Notes under the pieces: generated by a model
Seen by the model: the letters and a program-made list of their open reading frames with translations, nothing else
Told to the model about the DNA's origin: nothing
Database searches by the model: none
Source: an uncultured Bacteroidales bacterium
GTDB taxonomy: Bacteria > Bacteroidota > Bacteroidia > Bacteroidales > Paludibacteraceae
Reading direction: 5' to 3'
NCBI GenBank assembly: GCA_946405045.1
Contig: CAMJFV010000002.1
Span: 1 to 31,814, forward strand
Length of the DNA: 31,814 nucleotides
Translations under genes and position numbers: made by a program
Shown: positions 8,184 to 15,924 of the stretch, piece by piece
How positions within the stretch are numbered: position 1 is the stretch's first letter
How the letters are laid out: each line of letters starts with the position of its first letter

Positions 8184-9689
8184 TTATTCCATCTTCGTCA
8201 GGCCATATAACCCATTCAAACATTCAATGGCAATTGGGAATGCCGCATCCATATTCGGTTTCACACAATATGCCTTCGAGTACATCAACTTTTCAGCTTG
8301 TGCGTTAGCCTCATCAGACCAGATACCGGTACTCTTTACAGTATCACCGTCATAGTCACCACCGATGTTCTCTAGACGTGAATTCGCCATATTAATGACA
8401 TCGACAAATGATTTGGATACCGCCATATGGGATGCTTCTGGATTTACCAATGGATATGTTCGATATACTTCATTTTGAAATTGAACCGGGATCGTTGTGT
8501 TTGTTGATAGTACATGGATCTTGGAGAAGAACGCACCAAGATGGTGACCGATCGGATAACGAACTGTATACATATGTCTGTCAGCAACAACCGTTGAACG
8601 ATATGACGCAATATAGATCACATCAGTCAATGTCAACGGACGTGAGATTGTTTCATTCGTTTTTAGATTCAATGCATTAAAAATGATCGGTTTCTTGTTA
8701 TCTGGGTCTAAATATAGAATACGGAATCTGGAACCAGGGTTTCTCATGAAGATCTGAATAAGATCAGAAATCATTTTATCATCATAAATGTTTTCAATCA
8801 TTGTGCGATCAACTTCGTCTGGATTTGGATGAATCGATGATATGTAGTCATATGATAGAAGTTGCTTTAGCTCGAATTTGATGAATGGTTGGAAACCAGA
8901 TACGATCGTCCATAGGGGATAACCTGTGCGGAAGATTCCAACTTCCGGTGTATTCGATTTGTATGATGGTGCTGATATAACGTTTCGAACAGTACCAACC
9001 GTATTCTTCGCAAGAAGATTCTTTTGGAAGTAGCCGTTCTTTGTACCAACAAATTTGTTGATATATGTGTAAAGCTCAATCAACGCATCCTGGATCTGAT
9101 TGTCAACCTTGTGGACTGATGCCGTCGTATGAGATGTGACACTCTTCAGACCGATGATCTTGATATAGATGGTATTCAATTCGGACTTGACTTGTTTACC
9201 ATTCTTCATACCACTCGGTCGGAATGCAGGCGGCAGCACAAGCAGTTTATCAACAAACAACAGACGTTTCGGACTCTTGATCAAAATGTCAAGAGAAGCA
9301 TCATTTCGAGTATTCAGATTCTTTCTGATATCAATTTCATCCCAGATGTTATACAGATCACGGAATCCACAATACTTACCATCTTCTGCTTCAATCAGTT
9401 TGCCGTCAACAAGATTACATCTGATTTCACCATATGCAAGCTTACGGATGATACCGCCTGAACGGATGATGATATTCTTTGCAACATTCGGATTGAATAC
9501 ATGTATCGGAAGTTTGATGTATCCACAACGATACTTCTGTTCTTCTTCAGTCTGTCCAAAGATTTCTTCAGAAAAAAGACCATTTGGGTTATATTGGTTT
9601 GGAGCTGAAAACATAACAGCTGATGTTACTTCTTTCAGATTGTTAACCTTAATATCTTGATCGATATCATATAGACCAACAATACGCAT
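8184..9689 (-). CDS. RNA polymerase beta' subunit, N-terminal half (501 aa)
   Basis: This is the N-terminal half of a multisubunit RNA polymerase beta' chain. It starts at ATG 9689 behind a strong AAGGAGGT. The catalytic magnesium loop is at residues 445-449, written GGDYDGDT in place of the bacterial NADFDGDQ; the three aspartates are Asp445, Asp447 and Asp449. The 52 residues after it follow the bacterial order (a WSDEANAQAEKLM stretch matching LTLEAQLEARALM, then LNGLYGLTK matching VVLGLYYMT). The protein stops immediately after that point, exactly where the separate gene at 12759 takes over. N-terminal zinc-ribbon cysteines of cellular beta' are not visible, as in phage enzymes. No beta, alpha or sigma gene lies in the window. 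It shares the leftward operon with structural genes. Confidence 0.9.
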   Translation of the reverse strand: MRIVGLYDIDQDIKVNNLKEVTSAVMFSAPNQYNPNGLFSEEIFGQTEEEQKYRCGYIKLPIHVFNPNVAKNIIIRSGGIIRKLAYGEIRCNLVDGKLIEAEDGKYCGFRDLYNIWDEIDIRKNLNTRNDASLDILIKSPKRLLFVDKLLVLPPAFRPSGMKNGKQVKSELNTIYIKIIGLKSVTSHTTASVHKVDNQIQDALIELYTYINKFVGTKNGYFQKNLLAKNTVGTVRNVISAPSYKSNTPEVGIFRTGYPLWTIVSGFQPFIKFELKQLLSYDYISSIHPNPDEVDRTMIENIYDDKMISDLIQIFMRNPGSRFRILYLDPDNKKPIIFNALNLKTNETISRPLTLTDVIYIASYRSTVVADRHMYTVRYPIGHHLGAFFSKIHVLSTNTTIPVQFQNEVYRTYPLVNPEASHMAVSKSFVDVINMANSRLENIGGDYDGDTVKSTGIWSDEANAQAEKLMYSKAYCVKPNMDAAFPIAIECLNGLYGLTKME

Positions 9690-9730
9690 AGTTCATACCT
9701 CCTTAAGAGTATAAAGTTACAGAACCGTTC

Positions 9731-9756
9731 GATGGTGGGGAAATATCCCCACCATC
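9731..9756 (-). terminator. 11-bp hairpin after the small membrane protein gene
   Basis: Perfect 11-bp stem GATGGTGGGGA / TCCCCACCATC with loop AATA, abutting the leftward stop codon at 9757. No T run follows on the minus strand, so it may act as an RNA-stabilising or processing hairpin rather than a strong terminator. It lies 42 nt before the start codon of the beta' N-terminal gene. Confidence 0.45.
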
Positions 9757-10005
9757 TTATTTATCATGGCGCTCGCGCCACCGATCGATGTATTCAGAAA
9801 TACTCGTATCATTTCTAATGAAGCACCAGCCAATCAAAGCTAAACCAATTAATCCAGGATAGTTTTTGGATGAAGGTAAGATGCGCTCACTTGTGAATAC
9901 AACTTTGACCAAATCTGCAATGATATATGCGATCGATACAATTGCACAACTCCAGCTTACAACAAATCCTACATTCTTCCAGTCGACATGTCGTTTTGTC
10001 TTCAT
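9757..10005 (-). CDS. Small two-helix membrane protein (82 aa)
   Basis: The start is taken at ATG 10005, 8 nt after AAGGGG on the minus strand; a GTG at 10014 would add three residues but overlaps that ribosome binding site. Two hydrophobic segments are clear: residues about 12-33 (VGFVVSWSCAIVSIAYIIAD) and about 51-64 (PGLIGLALIGWCFIR). The start is basic (MKTKRHVDWK) and the tail charged (RWRERHDK), suggesting both termini on the cytoplasmic side. Size and topology resemble class II holins, but other small phage membrane proteins look the same and no lysin gene is next to it. First gene of the leftward operon, about 110 nt from a promoter-like motif at 10105-10126. Confidence 0.65.
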   Translation of the reverse strand: MKTKRHVDWKNVGFVVSWSCAIVSIAYIIADLVKVVFTSERILPSSKNYPGLIGLALIGWCFIRNDTSISEYIDRWRERHDK

Positions 10006-10104
10006 TTGGAACACCCCTTGATTTGATAATCATTTTACCCATAGTACATCACCTCTTTCAACGCACGGGCTCATTGAAAAGTGGAATACAAAGGCCCAAC
10101 CCCT

Positions 10105-10126
10105 CTGTATTCGAAATAATGATATA
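10105..10126 (-). promoter_or_regulatory. Leftward promoter-like motif
   Basis: Read leftward, it begins TATATCATTA and continues with TTTCGAATA. It matches the rightward motif at 10315-10336 at about 16 of 22 positions. It sits about 110 nt upstream of the membrane protein start and just downstream of the leftward terminator at 10139, where a new promoter would be needed. No -35 box is evident. Confidence 0.4.
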
Positions 10127-10138
10127 CAAACACGAAAT

Positions 10139-10170
10139 AAAAAAAAAATCGTGCGGGCCGAAGCCCGCAC
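10139..10170 (-). terminator. Strong leftward intrinsic terminator with UUCG loop
   Basis: Read leftward: 8-bp stem GTGCGGGC / GCCCGCAC closed by the extra-stable C(UUCG)G tetraloop, then GA and a run of 10 T (10148-10139). In the rightward direction there is no T run, so the signal is strand-specific. No leftward protein gene ends here, which implies an RNA initiated between about 10171 and 10400. Confidence 0.85.
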
Positions 10171-10300
10171 TACATTAGAATGATTAGGAGGCGTCACATT
10201 TCTGTGACAGCCCTTGGACAACGGAGAACGCAGAAAACAATACGTAGGGATTCTTCACACGGCAAGTGAAGAAAGGTTCACTTCATGAACTTACAAATTT
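10139..10300 (-). ncRNA. Candidate structured small RNA
   Basis: The leftward strand upstream of the terminator at 10139-10170 has no convincing reading frame but has RNA-like structure. A 6-bp stem with a GAAA (GNRA-type) loop lies at 10208-10193; on the plus strand the loop would be the unremarkable TTTC. Overlapping stems occur at 10290-10253, where GTTCA/TGAAC, AAGTGAA/TTCACTT and CTTCAC/GTGAAG share segments and cannot all form at once. The UUCG-capped terminator closes the 3' end. The 5' end is not defined. It could be a free small RNA or a leader whose downstream part is controlled by attenuation. It is not a recognisable tRNA or known riboswitch. Inference from structure only. Confidence 0.35.
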
Positions 10301-10314
10301 GTCGTCGTCGTATG

Positions 10315-10336
10315 TATATTATTAAATCGGATAGGG
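10315..10336 (+). promoter_or_regulatory. Rightward promoter-like motif before the topoisomerase gene
   Basis: TATATTATTA followed by AATCGGATAGGG, about 65-85 nt upstream of ATG 10401. The 10-base core recurs exactly at 15874 and 17117, each in the short gap before a gene. A possible host-type -35 (TTACAA at 10291-10296) is 18 nt upstream, so this could also be read by host polymerase. Confidence 0.5.
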
Positions 10337-10400
10337 AAGGTGTATAACTTCTAAACTACCTGAACTAACTTTTACAAACCATCTATAGGAGGATACAGCA

Positions 10401-12746
10401 ATGCCGAAAATGAAAAATGGTCCAATGAAAGATGACAAGATCACCATTGTTGATTCCGATGTCGAAAAGATGCGACATCGTCCGACAATGTACATCGCGG
10501 CTCTCGGTGAAATGGGTGTACTGCACCTATGCAAAGAGATTATCGATAATAACCGAGATGAATGTTTGAAATCAGAATCCCCCGGAGATACTATTAATAT
10601 TACAATCACCGATAAGGAACTTAAGACACGGGACAATGGTCGTGGTATTCCGACAAAGTTACTTCGTGTTGTTCATGAGACAAATCAGGCTGGTTCGAAT
10701 ATGACAAGAGCTCACGGCACAACTGCTGGAGAGAATGGTACTGGTACAACTGCAGCGTTGGCAATGAGCGACTATTATGAGGTAACGTCTCTTCGTCCTC
10801 AGGAGAAGAAGAAGTTGACCTTGAAATATAAGGATTCAAAATTGATCGAAGAGAATCTGGAGGATTATAAAGAGAAAGATCACGGTCTCATCACGACATA
10901 TCGTCCATCCAAAAAGATTCTTGGATATGATAGAATCCCGGTCGATATGCTTGTAAAATGGATTGAAGATTTCAAGTTCACATTACCTGCAGACATTAAG
11001 CTGTTCTATAACGTTCGTGGTGAGCAGTTCCAGATCAATCATCGAGCGCTGAATACATACTTTGATGACTTTATCCCTGAAGATCAGCGTATGACATCAG
11101 CATTGTCATTCACAACAGCAGGTGAGTTGAAAGAGACATTTGATGATGAAGAGTATCAGCGTTCATTCTCTCTGGAAGCTGCATTCGTATATTCTGATCC
11201 AGCATATCATGGTGAAGACATTCGTAAGAGTTGGATGAATATGATCCACACTTCTCAGAATGGATCACATGTCAATGGTGTTGTGAATGGTCTGATCAGA
11301 TATCTGTCAGAACGTGTCATCAAACGTAACAAGAAGCTTGAAGAAGACGAGTCTCTGAAGAGAGACATTTTGTCACATCTGCATGTGGTTGTCAATGCGA
11401 AGTGCGATTTTGCACATATGTTTGCATCACAGGCAAAGAGTACTGTCTTCCCAAGAGTATTGACCATTGCGATTGCTGATGCAACATACAAGACACTTTG
11501 CGATATGAATCAGAGTCGTCTTGCTGAATATGTTGAAGTTGTCTTACAGAACAATCGTGTTCGCCGTGAGGGTGAGCGTGTTCGCAATGTGACAGCTGAG
11601 ACGAAGAAGAAGCAGTGGACGAAAAGTGATTCATATTTACCGTGTTCATCTGTCAAGACTGCACAGCCAAAAGAGATCTTCTTTGTCGAGGGTAACTCGG
11701 CGTCTGGAAGTATCAATGCTGCACGTGATGCGAAGTATCAAGCCATTCTGCAATTCAGAGGTAAGAGTCTGAATGTATGGGATCTGGAATTGGATGAAGC
11801 ATTGAAATCCAATGTTTGGTTTGAAGTCGTTAAAGTACTCGGATGTGGTGTAGGATCTTCATTCGACATCAAGAAACTGAATTTCGATAAGATCATCATT
11901 GCAACGGATGCTGACGTTGATGGATATCATATTCGTGTTGGTATCTGTGCATTCTTCCTCAAGTTCATGCCACAGCTGTTTGAACAGGGTAAGATCTATA
12001 TCGCAGAGCCGCCGCTTTATCAATTGGCAACTGGTAAACAAATCTCATATGTCACATCACAGACGGAGTATATTGATGTCTGTGTCAAGAGTGTTGGCAA
12101 CATTGTCCTGAATTTCCCGAACATGCAATTCTCATGCAAAGCAAGAAAGTTCATCACATCTGCATTTGAATATCTGACACGTTTGAGTGATGTTTCCGCA
12201 AAGTTATCTGCGAATAGATATTTGCTGGAATATATTGCACATGGTTTTGTTGTATGGGGAACCGTTGATCGATTCATTGAAAACATTGATATGTGGGTTC
12301 GTGATACTTGTAAAGTATTTCCGGAGTTGGGATTTGACCACAAGGCGCAACAAATCTATGCTACAATCGATCTGGTTGACCAGGTTATTGTCGTTGATAA
12401 TAATCTACTGAATGCGTTGTCTTATGTCATCGGTGTCCAACAAGAATACGGCATGCTTGTTGAGTTTGACGGTTCGTGTATGCCTTTGGCAAAATTTTTC
12501 GAAGTAATTGAGCGTAAGTATCCTGTCATCAAAGACAGATACAAGGGTCTCGGTTCGTCAGATGCTGATGTCTTGGAAGAGATTGTTATGAATCCGAAGA
12601 CACGTCATATCTTCCAGCTGGATGCTTCTGATGCAAAGACGATGCAGGTTTATGACATGCTGGTCGGTAAGTCGAAAGATGCAATGCGAGCACGGAAACA
12701 AATGATGCTCGATTTTGAATGGCAGCCGTCTGATATCGATACGTAA
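10401..12746 (+). CDS. Type II DNA topoisomerase, GyrB/ParE-like subunit (781 aa)
   Basis: This is the ATPase and TOPRIM subunit of a type IIA topoisomerase, which passes one DNA duplex through another using ATP. The start is ATG 10401 with AGGAGG upstream. GHKL ATPase signatures appear in order: RHRPTMYIA (25-33), catalytic Glu46 in EIIDNN, DNGRGIP (78-84), and the glycine-rich lid GTTAGENGTGT (106-116). A QNGSHVNG segment matches the transducer GTH loop. The TOPRIM part has FFVEGNSASG (about 426-435, the EGDSA equivalent) and IIIATDADVDGYHIR (about 498-512, the metal-binding DxD). GKIYIAEPPLYQ and RYKGLG (about 713) match the GyrB tail. Length is close to GyrB (about 800). The breakage-reunion (GyrA/ParC-like) partner is not in the window. 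The next gene follows after 12 nt. Confidence 0.92.
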   Translation: MPKMKNGPMKDDKITIVDSDVEKMRHRPTMYIAALGEMGVLHLCKEIIDNNRDECLKSESPGDTINITITDKELKTRDNGRGIPTKLLRVVHETNQAGSNMTRAHGTTAGENGTGTTAALAMSDYYEVTSLRPQEKKKLTLKYKDSKLIEENLEDYKEKDHGLITTYRPSKKILGYDRIPVDMLVKWIEDFKFTLPADIKLFYNVRGEQFQINHRALNTYFDDFIPEDQRMTSALSFTTAGELKETFDDEEYQRSFSLEAAFVYSDPAYHGEDIRKSWMNMIHTSQNGSHVNGVVNGLIRYLSERVIKRNKKLEEDESLKRDILSHLHVVVNAKCDFAHMFASQAKSTVFPRVLTIAIADATYKTLCDMNQSRLAEYVEVVLQNNRVRREGERVRNVTAETKKKQWTKSDSYLPCSSVKTAQPKEIFFVEGNSASGSINAARDAKYQAILQFRGKSLNVWDLELDEALKSNVWFEVVKVLGCGVGSSFDIKKLNFDKIIIATDADVDGYHIRVGICAFFLKFMPQLFEQGKIYIAEPPLYQLATGKQISYVTSQTEYIDVCVKSVGNIVLNFPNMQFSCKARKFITSAFEYLTRLSDVSAKLSANRYLLEYIAHGFVVWGTVDRFIENIDMWVRDTCKVFPELGFDHKAQQIYATIDLVDQVIVVDNNLLNALSYVIGVQQEYGMLVEFDGSCMPLAKFFEVIERKYPVIKDRYKGLGSSDADVLEEIVMNPKTRHIFQLDASDAKTMQVYDMLVGKSKDAMRARKQMMLDFEWQPSDIDT

Positions 12747-12758
12747 GGAGGAACAGAA

Positions 12759-14789
12759 ATGGGTGAACACTTCGATTGGATGGTGGATCCGAAATATTCG
12801 TTGTTCGATGATCTGCAACAGATTGTGAATACGGATGGAGAAATCACCAATGCCAAACAGATACACGAATTGATTGGTGATCCAATCATCATCGATCGTT
12901 ACAAAGGAAACTTTGATTTCCTGTTTAACCGCTTGGTCGGTATTGCCGAGTTGTGTTGGGGTCTGATTGATCCCGACACAAACGACAAACTTCAACGTAC
13001 TCCGATTAAGATCAAACACTCGGTTGAGGATAATGATACAACCGATATACATGTGATTCCACTAAATAGACTGTTGTTCTCATTGTCGTTCTTACGACCG
13101 CTGATGCCGTGGATTGAAGAAATCAATCTGGATGATTTTCTGCTGAGAAGATTCTTGTCACAAAAGGATCGTCAGGTCTATCAAGATATGATAGTTCGAA
13201 TCCTACAGCAACACGGTATCGTGATTACTGATATTCAGGCAAAGATGGCCCGTATGTCTTTGGACTGGAAGATGTTGTTAAAGGATTTCGCACAGGCTGA
13301 CATAACCATATTCACTGCAGAAAATCTGTTTCTGGATCACTATCGTGATGATGAAACGATTCGTGAAATCAACAACACCGAATATCCTTCTGATATGCAA
13401 ACAGCTGATATCGTTGAAGAGAATGCGAAACGTTGGAACGTGTTGGAAGGTATCATGACAATGCGAGGGAATCCGTTCTTCCTTTGTAATCAGTATGTCA
13501 AAGTGTTGAAACCGAAACAAGGTGAAGAGCTGTACATCAACTTCTCACAGATTCCGGATGGTAGAAATATTATTCCGGTTATCATGAACGGTAATGGTTT
13601 CCGTGCAGGTTACAACAAACTTCCGGTATTCTACACAGGTGCAATTGCATCACGTGTTCCTGACATTATGAACAAAGACTACATGGGTATTGCTGGATAC
13701 TTCAACCGAAATCTGATGATTCTCTCTTACGGTACAATCTCACCGACTGTTTGGGATTGTGGTTCTCAGAACCCGATTCCGATAGAGATTGATGAATGCA
13801 TGCTCGAGATGATGGACGGCAGATACTATTATAATCAGAAGGGTGATGGAATTCTGCATGTTCTTCGAAAGACTGATAAGGACAAACTCGGAAAGAAACT
13901 GTGGTTCCGTTCACCTTGTACATGCAACCTGAACGAAGATTGCTGTCATATCTGCTACGGTCAACGTGCATTGAAGGTCGGTGATCTGAAGGGTGGATTT
14001 GTCTATACAACAGAACAGATGACGAATCCTGTCCAGCAGAATATTCTTTCCGCAAAACATCTGCTGAAGTCAAATGCTGAGAAGATCGTATTCTCGACGA
14101 ACTTCGACAAGTACTTCGTCATGGATATGTCGACGATTATTCCGCGTGACGACAAGAAGTTTGACATCTATATCCGCGAGGATTATACAGACAACATTGC
14201 TGAACAGTTTACATGTTATATTGGAAAAGATCTGGAACCTGTAACAATTTCCAATTATGCTTCAATCAACATTCCGGAAGCAATTCTGGATAAGTGTAAG
14301 GAAGTTGTCATTGATGATGTATCGTACTATAAGATCTCATCATATAAGATTCTGGAAGCTGATGGTCAGTTCTGCATGATCATTCCGATCAATATCATGA
14401 TGACACAACGTTACATGGATATCATGCATCTGTTTGAGCTTGACATCACGAAGTTCGAGAAGGTGGAAGACATTGTCACACGTCTTGCACACATGACTCA
14501 TAACCTGATCCCGATTCTGTCAACACATGGTGAGATTCTGATTGGACATCATCTGCGTTCTGTTGACAATAAACTGCTGCGTCCGAACTGGTTGGTTCCG
14601 GATCAGAAGTATCAGATCATGAGACTGAAGACGGTTCTTCAGAATACAGAATCGTTCACGACAGCATTGGCATTTGAACAAACGAAACATCATCTGCTGC
14701 ATACGATCTTTGATGAGAGAAATGCAATTAAGCGTGTTGGTGTTCGTTCGTTCCATGACTATATGTTTGGAGAGGAGTATGCAATTTGA
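12759..14789 (+). CDS. RNA polymerase beta' subunit, C-terminal half (676 aa)
   Basis: This continues beta' from where the gene at 8184-9689 stops. The start is ATG 12759 behind AAGGAGG, 12 nt after the topoisomerase stop. The bridge-helix region reads GAIASRVPDIMNKDYMGIAG, the counterpart of bacterial GARKGLADTALKTANSGYL. The second zinc site is complete: Cys334 (DCGS), Cys389, Cys396 and Cys399 (last two in CHICYG), with the C-x6-C-x2-C spacing of bacterial beta'. TEQMTNPVQQNILSAKHLL then matches the segment ending EPGTQLTMRTFH. Near the end FTTALAFEQTKHHLLHTIFD matches the conserved beta' tail ISAASFQETTRVL. The coordinate gene overlaps the next by 4 nt (TTGA). With the N-terminal half it would make one catalytic chain. 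Confidence 0.9.
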   Translation: MGEHFDWMVDPKYSLFDDLQQIVNTDGEITNAKQIHELIGDPIIIDRYKGNFDFLFNRLVGIAELCWGLIDPDTNDKLQRTPIKIKHSVEDNDTTDIHVIPLNRLLFSLSFLRPLMPWIEEINLDDFLLRRFLSQKDRQVYQDMIVRILQQHGIVITDIQAKMARMSLDWKMLLKDFAQADITIFTAENLFLDHYRDDETIREINNTEYPSDMQTADIVEENAKRWNVLEGIMTMRGNPFFLCNQYVKVLKPKQGEELYINFSQIPDGRNIIPVIMNGNGFRAGYNKLPVFYTGAIASRVPDIMNKDYMGIAGYFNRNLMILSYGTISPTVWDCGSQNPIPIEIDECMLEMMDGRYYYNQKGDGILHVLRKTDKDKLGKKLWFRSPCTCNLNEDCCHICYGQRALKVGDLKGGFVYTTEQMTNPVQQNILSAKHLLKSNAEKIVFSTNFDKYFVMDMSTIIPRDDKKFDIYIREDYTDNIAEQFTCYIGKDLEPVTISNYASINIPEAILDKCKEVVIDDVSYYKISSYKILEADGQFCMIIPINIMMTQRYMDIMHLFELDITKFEKVEDIVTRLAHMTHNLIPILSTHGEILIGHHLRSVDNKLLRPNWLVPDQKYQIMRLKTVLQNTESFTTALAFEQTKHHLLHTIFDERNAIKRVGVRSFHDYMFGEEYAI

Positions 14790-15832
14790 ATAAAGTGTCA
14801 GTGGGTCCAATTAGTGGCATGCTCAAACCCAAATACAAAGTTATCTCTACACACTTGGGTGAGCTGTATAATCCACAAAAAGGCCTGGATATCTTCATTG
14901 ATTTCAATTCATTCGTACATTCGATATCAAGATATCAAAAGTATCTGAACTATCTTCCATTTTCCGGACCGGATGTTGAGGTTGATTTGATCTCGGCATT
15001 TCTGACAACGCTGAACCACTGGAAGAACTTCGCGAAGAAGTGGGAGAATGTTCGAGTAATCGGATTCTTGAATCAGTTCGAAATGGGGCGCTTGTGTGAG
15101 GCGTCCCATTTGAAATCGTATCTGATTCCATATATGAATGCATTCAAGGCAGACAGAATGCAACAGGTCGTATACTATGTAAAAGAGGCTGTTCAAAAGG
15201 TGCAAACAATTCTGAAGTATGTACCGAATATGTATCTGATCACATGTGACCAGTTTGATTCCATGATGATTCCGAACGTATTGGATGACTATGTGAAATC
15301 CGGAAGAAGTCGAATCATTATATCAGGGAATCAATTGCTGACTGGATATTGTTTGCAACCGAATACACATGTCCTGTACTCGAAGTATGGCAAACAAGGA
15401 ATGCATCAGTTGTCTGATATTGTGATGATTGCAAAGTCTATTACAAAGGTTGAAGATGACATCGTTGCAGAGTTCACAAAGAACAAAGTCTTTTACAATT
15501 TACTGCTGGTGATCGTTGGCGATTTCGAACGCGGAATCGTTGGCTTAACTCAAATGGGTATTACGACATTCGCATATAATCTGTTGAGAGGTATCGAACA
15601 GGGTACAATCAAACAGGACCCGAAGTCCGTTGAGTCGTGTCTTCCGATCATTGATAAGGTCTATCACAAATATGTGTTGGATTCGTATCCGCTGGTTGAC
15701 ATTGATTCTCATACGACAATGATCAAGCAATCTGCAATCGAACAGGTTAAATCAAACATGATTGACCTAGTTGATATTGACGGTTTGAGAAGTCTGTCGA
15801 TCGACGGTTTGAATCTGTTGGAACTGCTATAA
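14786..15832 (+). CDS. Diverged FEN/PIN-fold nuclease-like protein (348 aa)
   Basis: The start is TTG 14786, overlapping the previous stop, with AGAGGAG 8 nt upstream. The layout follows 5'-3' exonuclease/flap endonuclease proteins. LDIFIDFNSFVH (34-45, Asp39) matches the N-terminal acid motif. QFDSMMIPNVL (156-166) sits where EADDLIATL is expected, and RIIISGNQLLTGYCL (176-190) where VSGDKDLLQLV is expected. VIVGDFERGIVGLTQMGITT (242-261) matches GDKSDNIPGVPGIG and the helix-hairpin-helix that grips DNA. Several metal-binding acids are replaced: EADD becomes QFDS and SGDKD becomes SGNQL. The protein may therefore be a DNA-binding or structural relative, or use other residues. Placement after the polymerase half fits a replication or transcription role. 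The fold is inference from motif order. Confidence 0.7.
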   Translation: MNKVSVGPISGMLKPKYKVISTHLGELYNPQKGLDIFIDFNSFVHSISRYQKYLNYLPFSGPDVEVDLISAFLTTLNHWKNFAKKWENVRVIGFLNQFEMGRLCEASHLKSYLIPYMNAFKADRMQQVVYYVKEAVQKVQTILKYVPNMYLITCDQFDSMMIPNVLDDYVKSGRSRIIISGNQLLTGYCLQPNTHVLYSKYGKQGMHQLSDIVMIAKSITKVEDDIVAEFTKNKVFYNLLLVIVGDFERGIVGLTQMGITTFAYNLLRGIEQGTIKQDPKSVESCLPIIDKVYHKYVLDSYPLVDIDSHTTMIKQSAIEQVKSNMIDLVDIDGLRSLSIDGLNLLELL

Positions 15833-15835
15833 TGG

Positions 15836-15868
15836 ACGGGGGCTTCATGCCCCCGTTTTCTTTTTCTT
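15836..15868 (+). terminator. Rightward intrinsic terminator
   Basis: 8-bp stem ACGGGGGC / GCCCCCGT, loop TTCAT (15836-15856), followed by a T-rich tract to 15868, 4 nt after the stop of the FEN-like gene. It ends the topoisomerase/beta' operon. A promoter-like motif follows at 15874. Confidence 0.85.
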
Positions 15869-15873
15869 ATCGA

Positions 15874-15894
15874 TATATTATTATATTGGCAATA
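15874..15894 (+). promoter_or_regulatory. Promoter-like motif before the AAA+ gene
   Basis: TATATTATTA followed 5 nt later by GCAATA, directly after a terminator and 41 nt before ATG 15925. The motif at 17117 has the same two elements with a 4-nt gap. The position between a terminator and a start codon strongly suggests transcription starts here. Confidence 0.5.
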
Positions 15895-15924
15895 CCCAAA
15901 TACTATACAAAAGGAGAGCATAAT

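Larger units (their letters stand above)
10006..10400. promoter_or_regulatory. 395-bp divergent control region
   Basis: This gap separates the leftward morphogenesis operon from the rightward topoisomerase/polymerase operon. It holds a leftward promoter-like motif (10105-10126), a strong leftward terminator (10139-10170), a plus/minus symmetric hairpin (10193-10208), a set of overlapping mutually exclusive hairpins (10253-10290), a rightward promoter-like motif (10315-10336) and the AGGAGG ribosome binding site near 10387-10392. No convincing protein-coding gene lies between 10043 and 10400. A 51-codon cysteine-rich frame (10042 down to 9887) overlaps the membrane protein gene and is discussed separately. 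Confidence 0.6.

Noticed and set aside
10200..10300. tRNA or tmRNA in the divergent region
   Set aside because: No cloverleaf with T-loop, anticodon stem and acceptor could be built on either strand; the stems are overlapping alternatives instead.
15832..15924. Upstream start for the AAA+ ATPase at 15832
   Set aside because: The extra 31 codons read through a terminator and promoter-like motif; ATG 15925 follows AAAGGAGAG.
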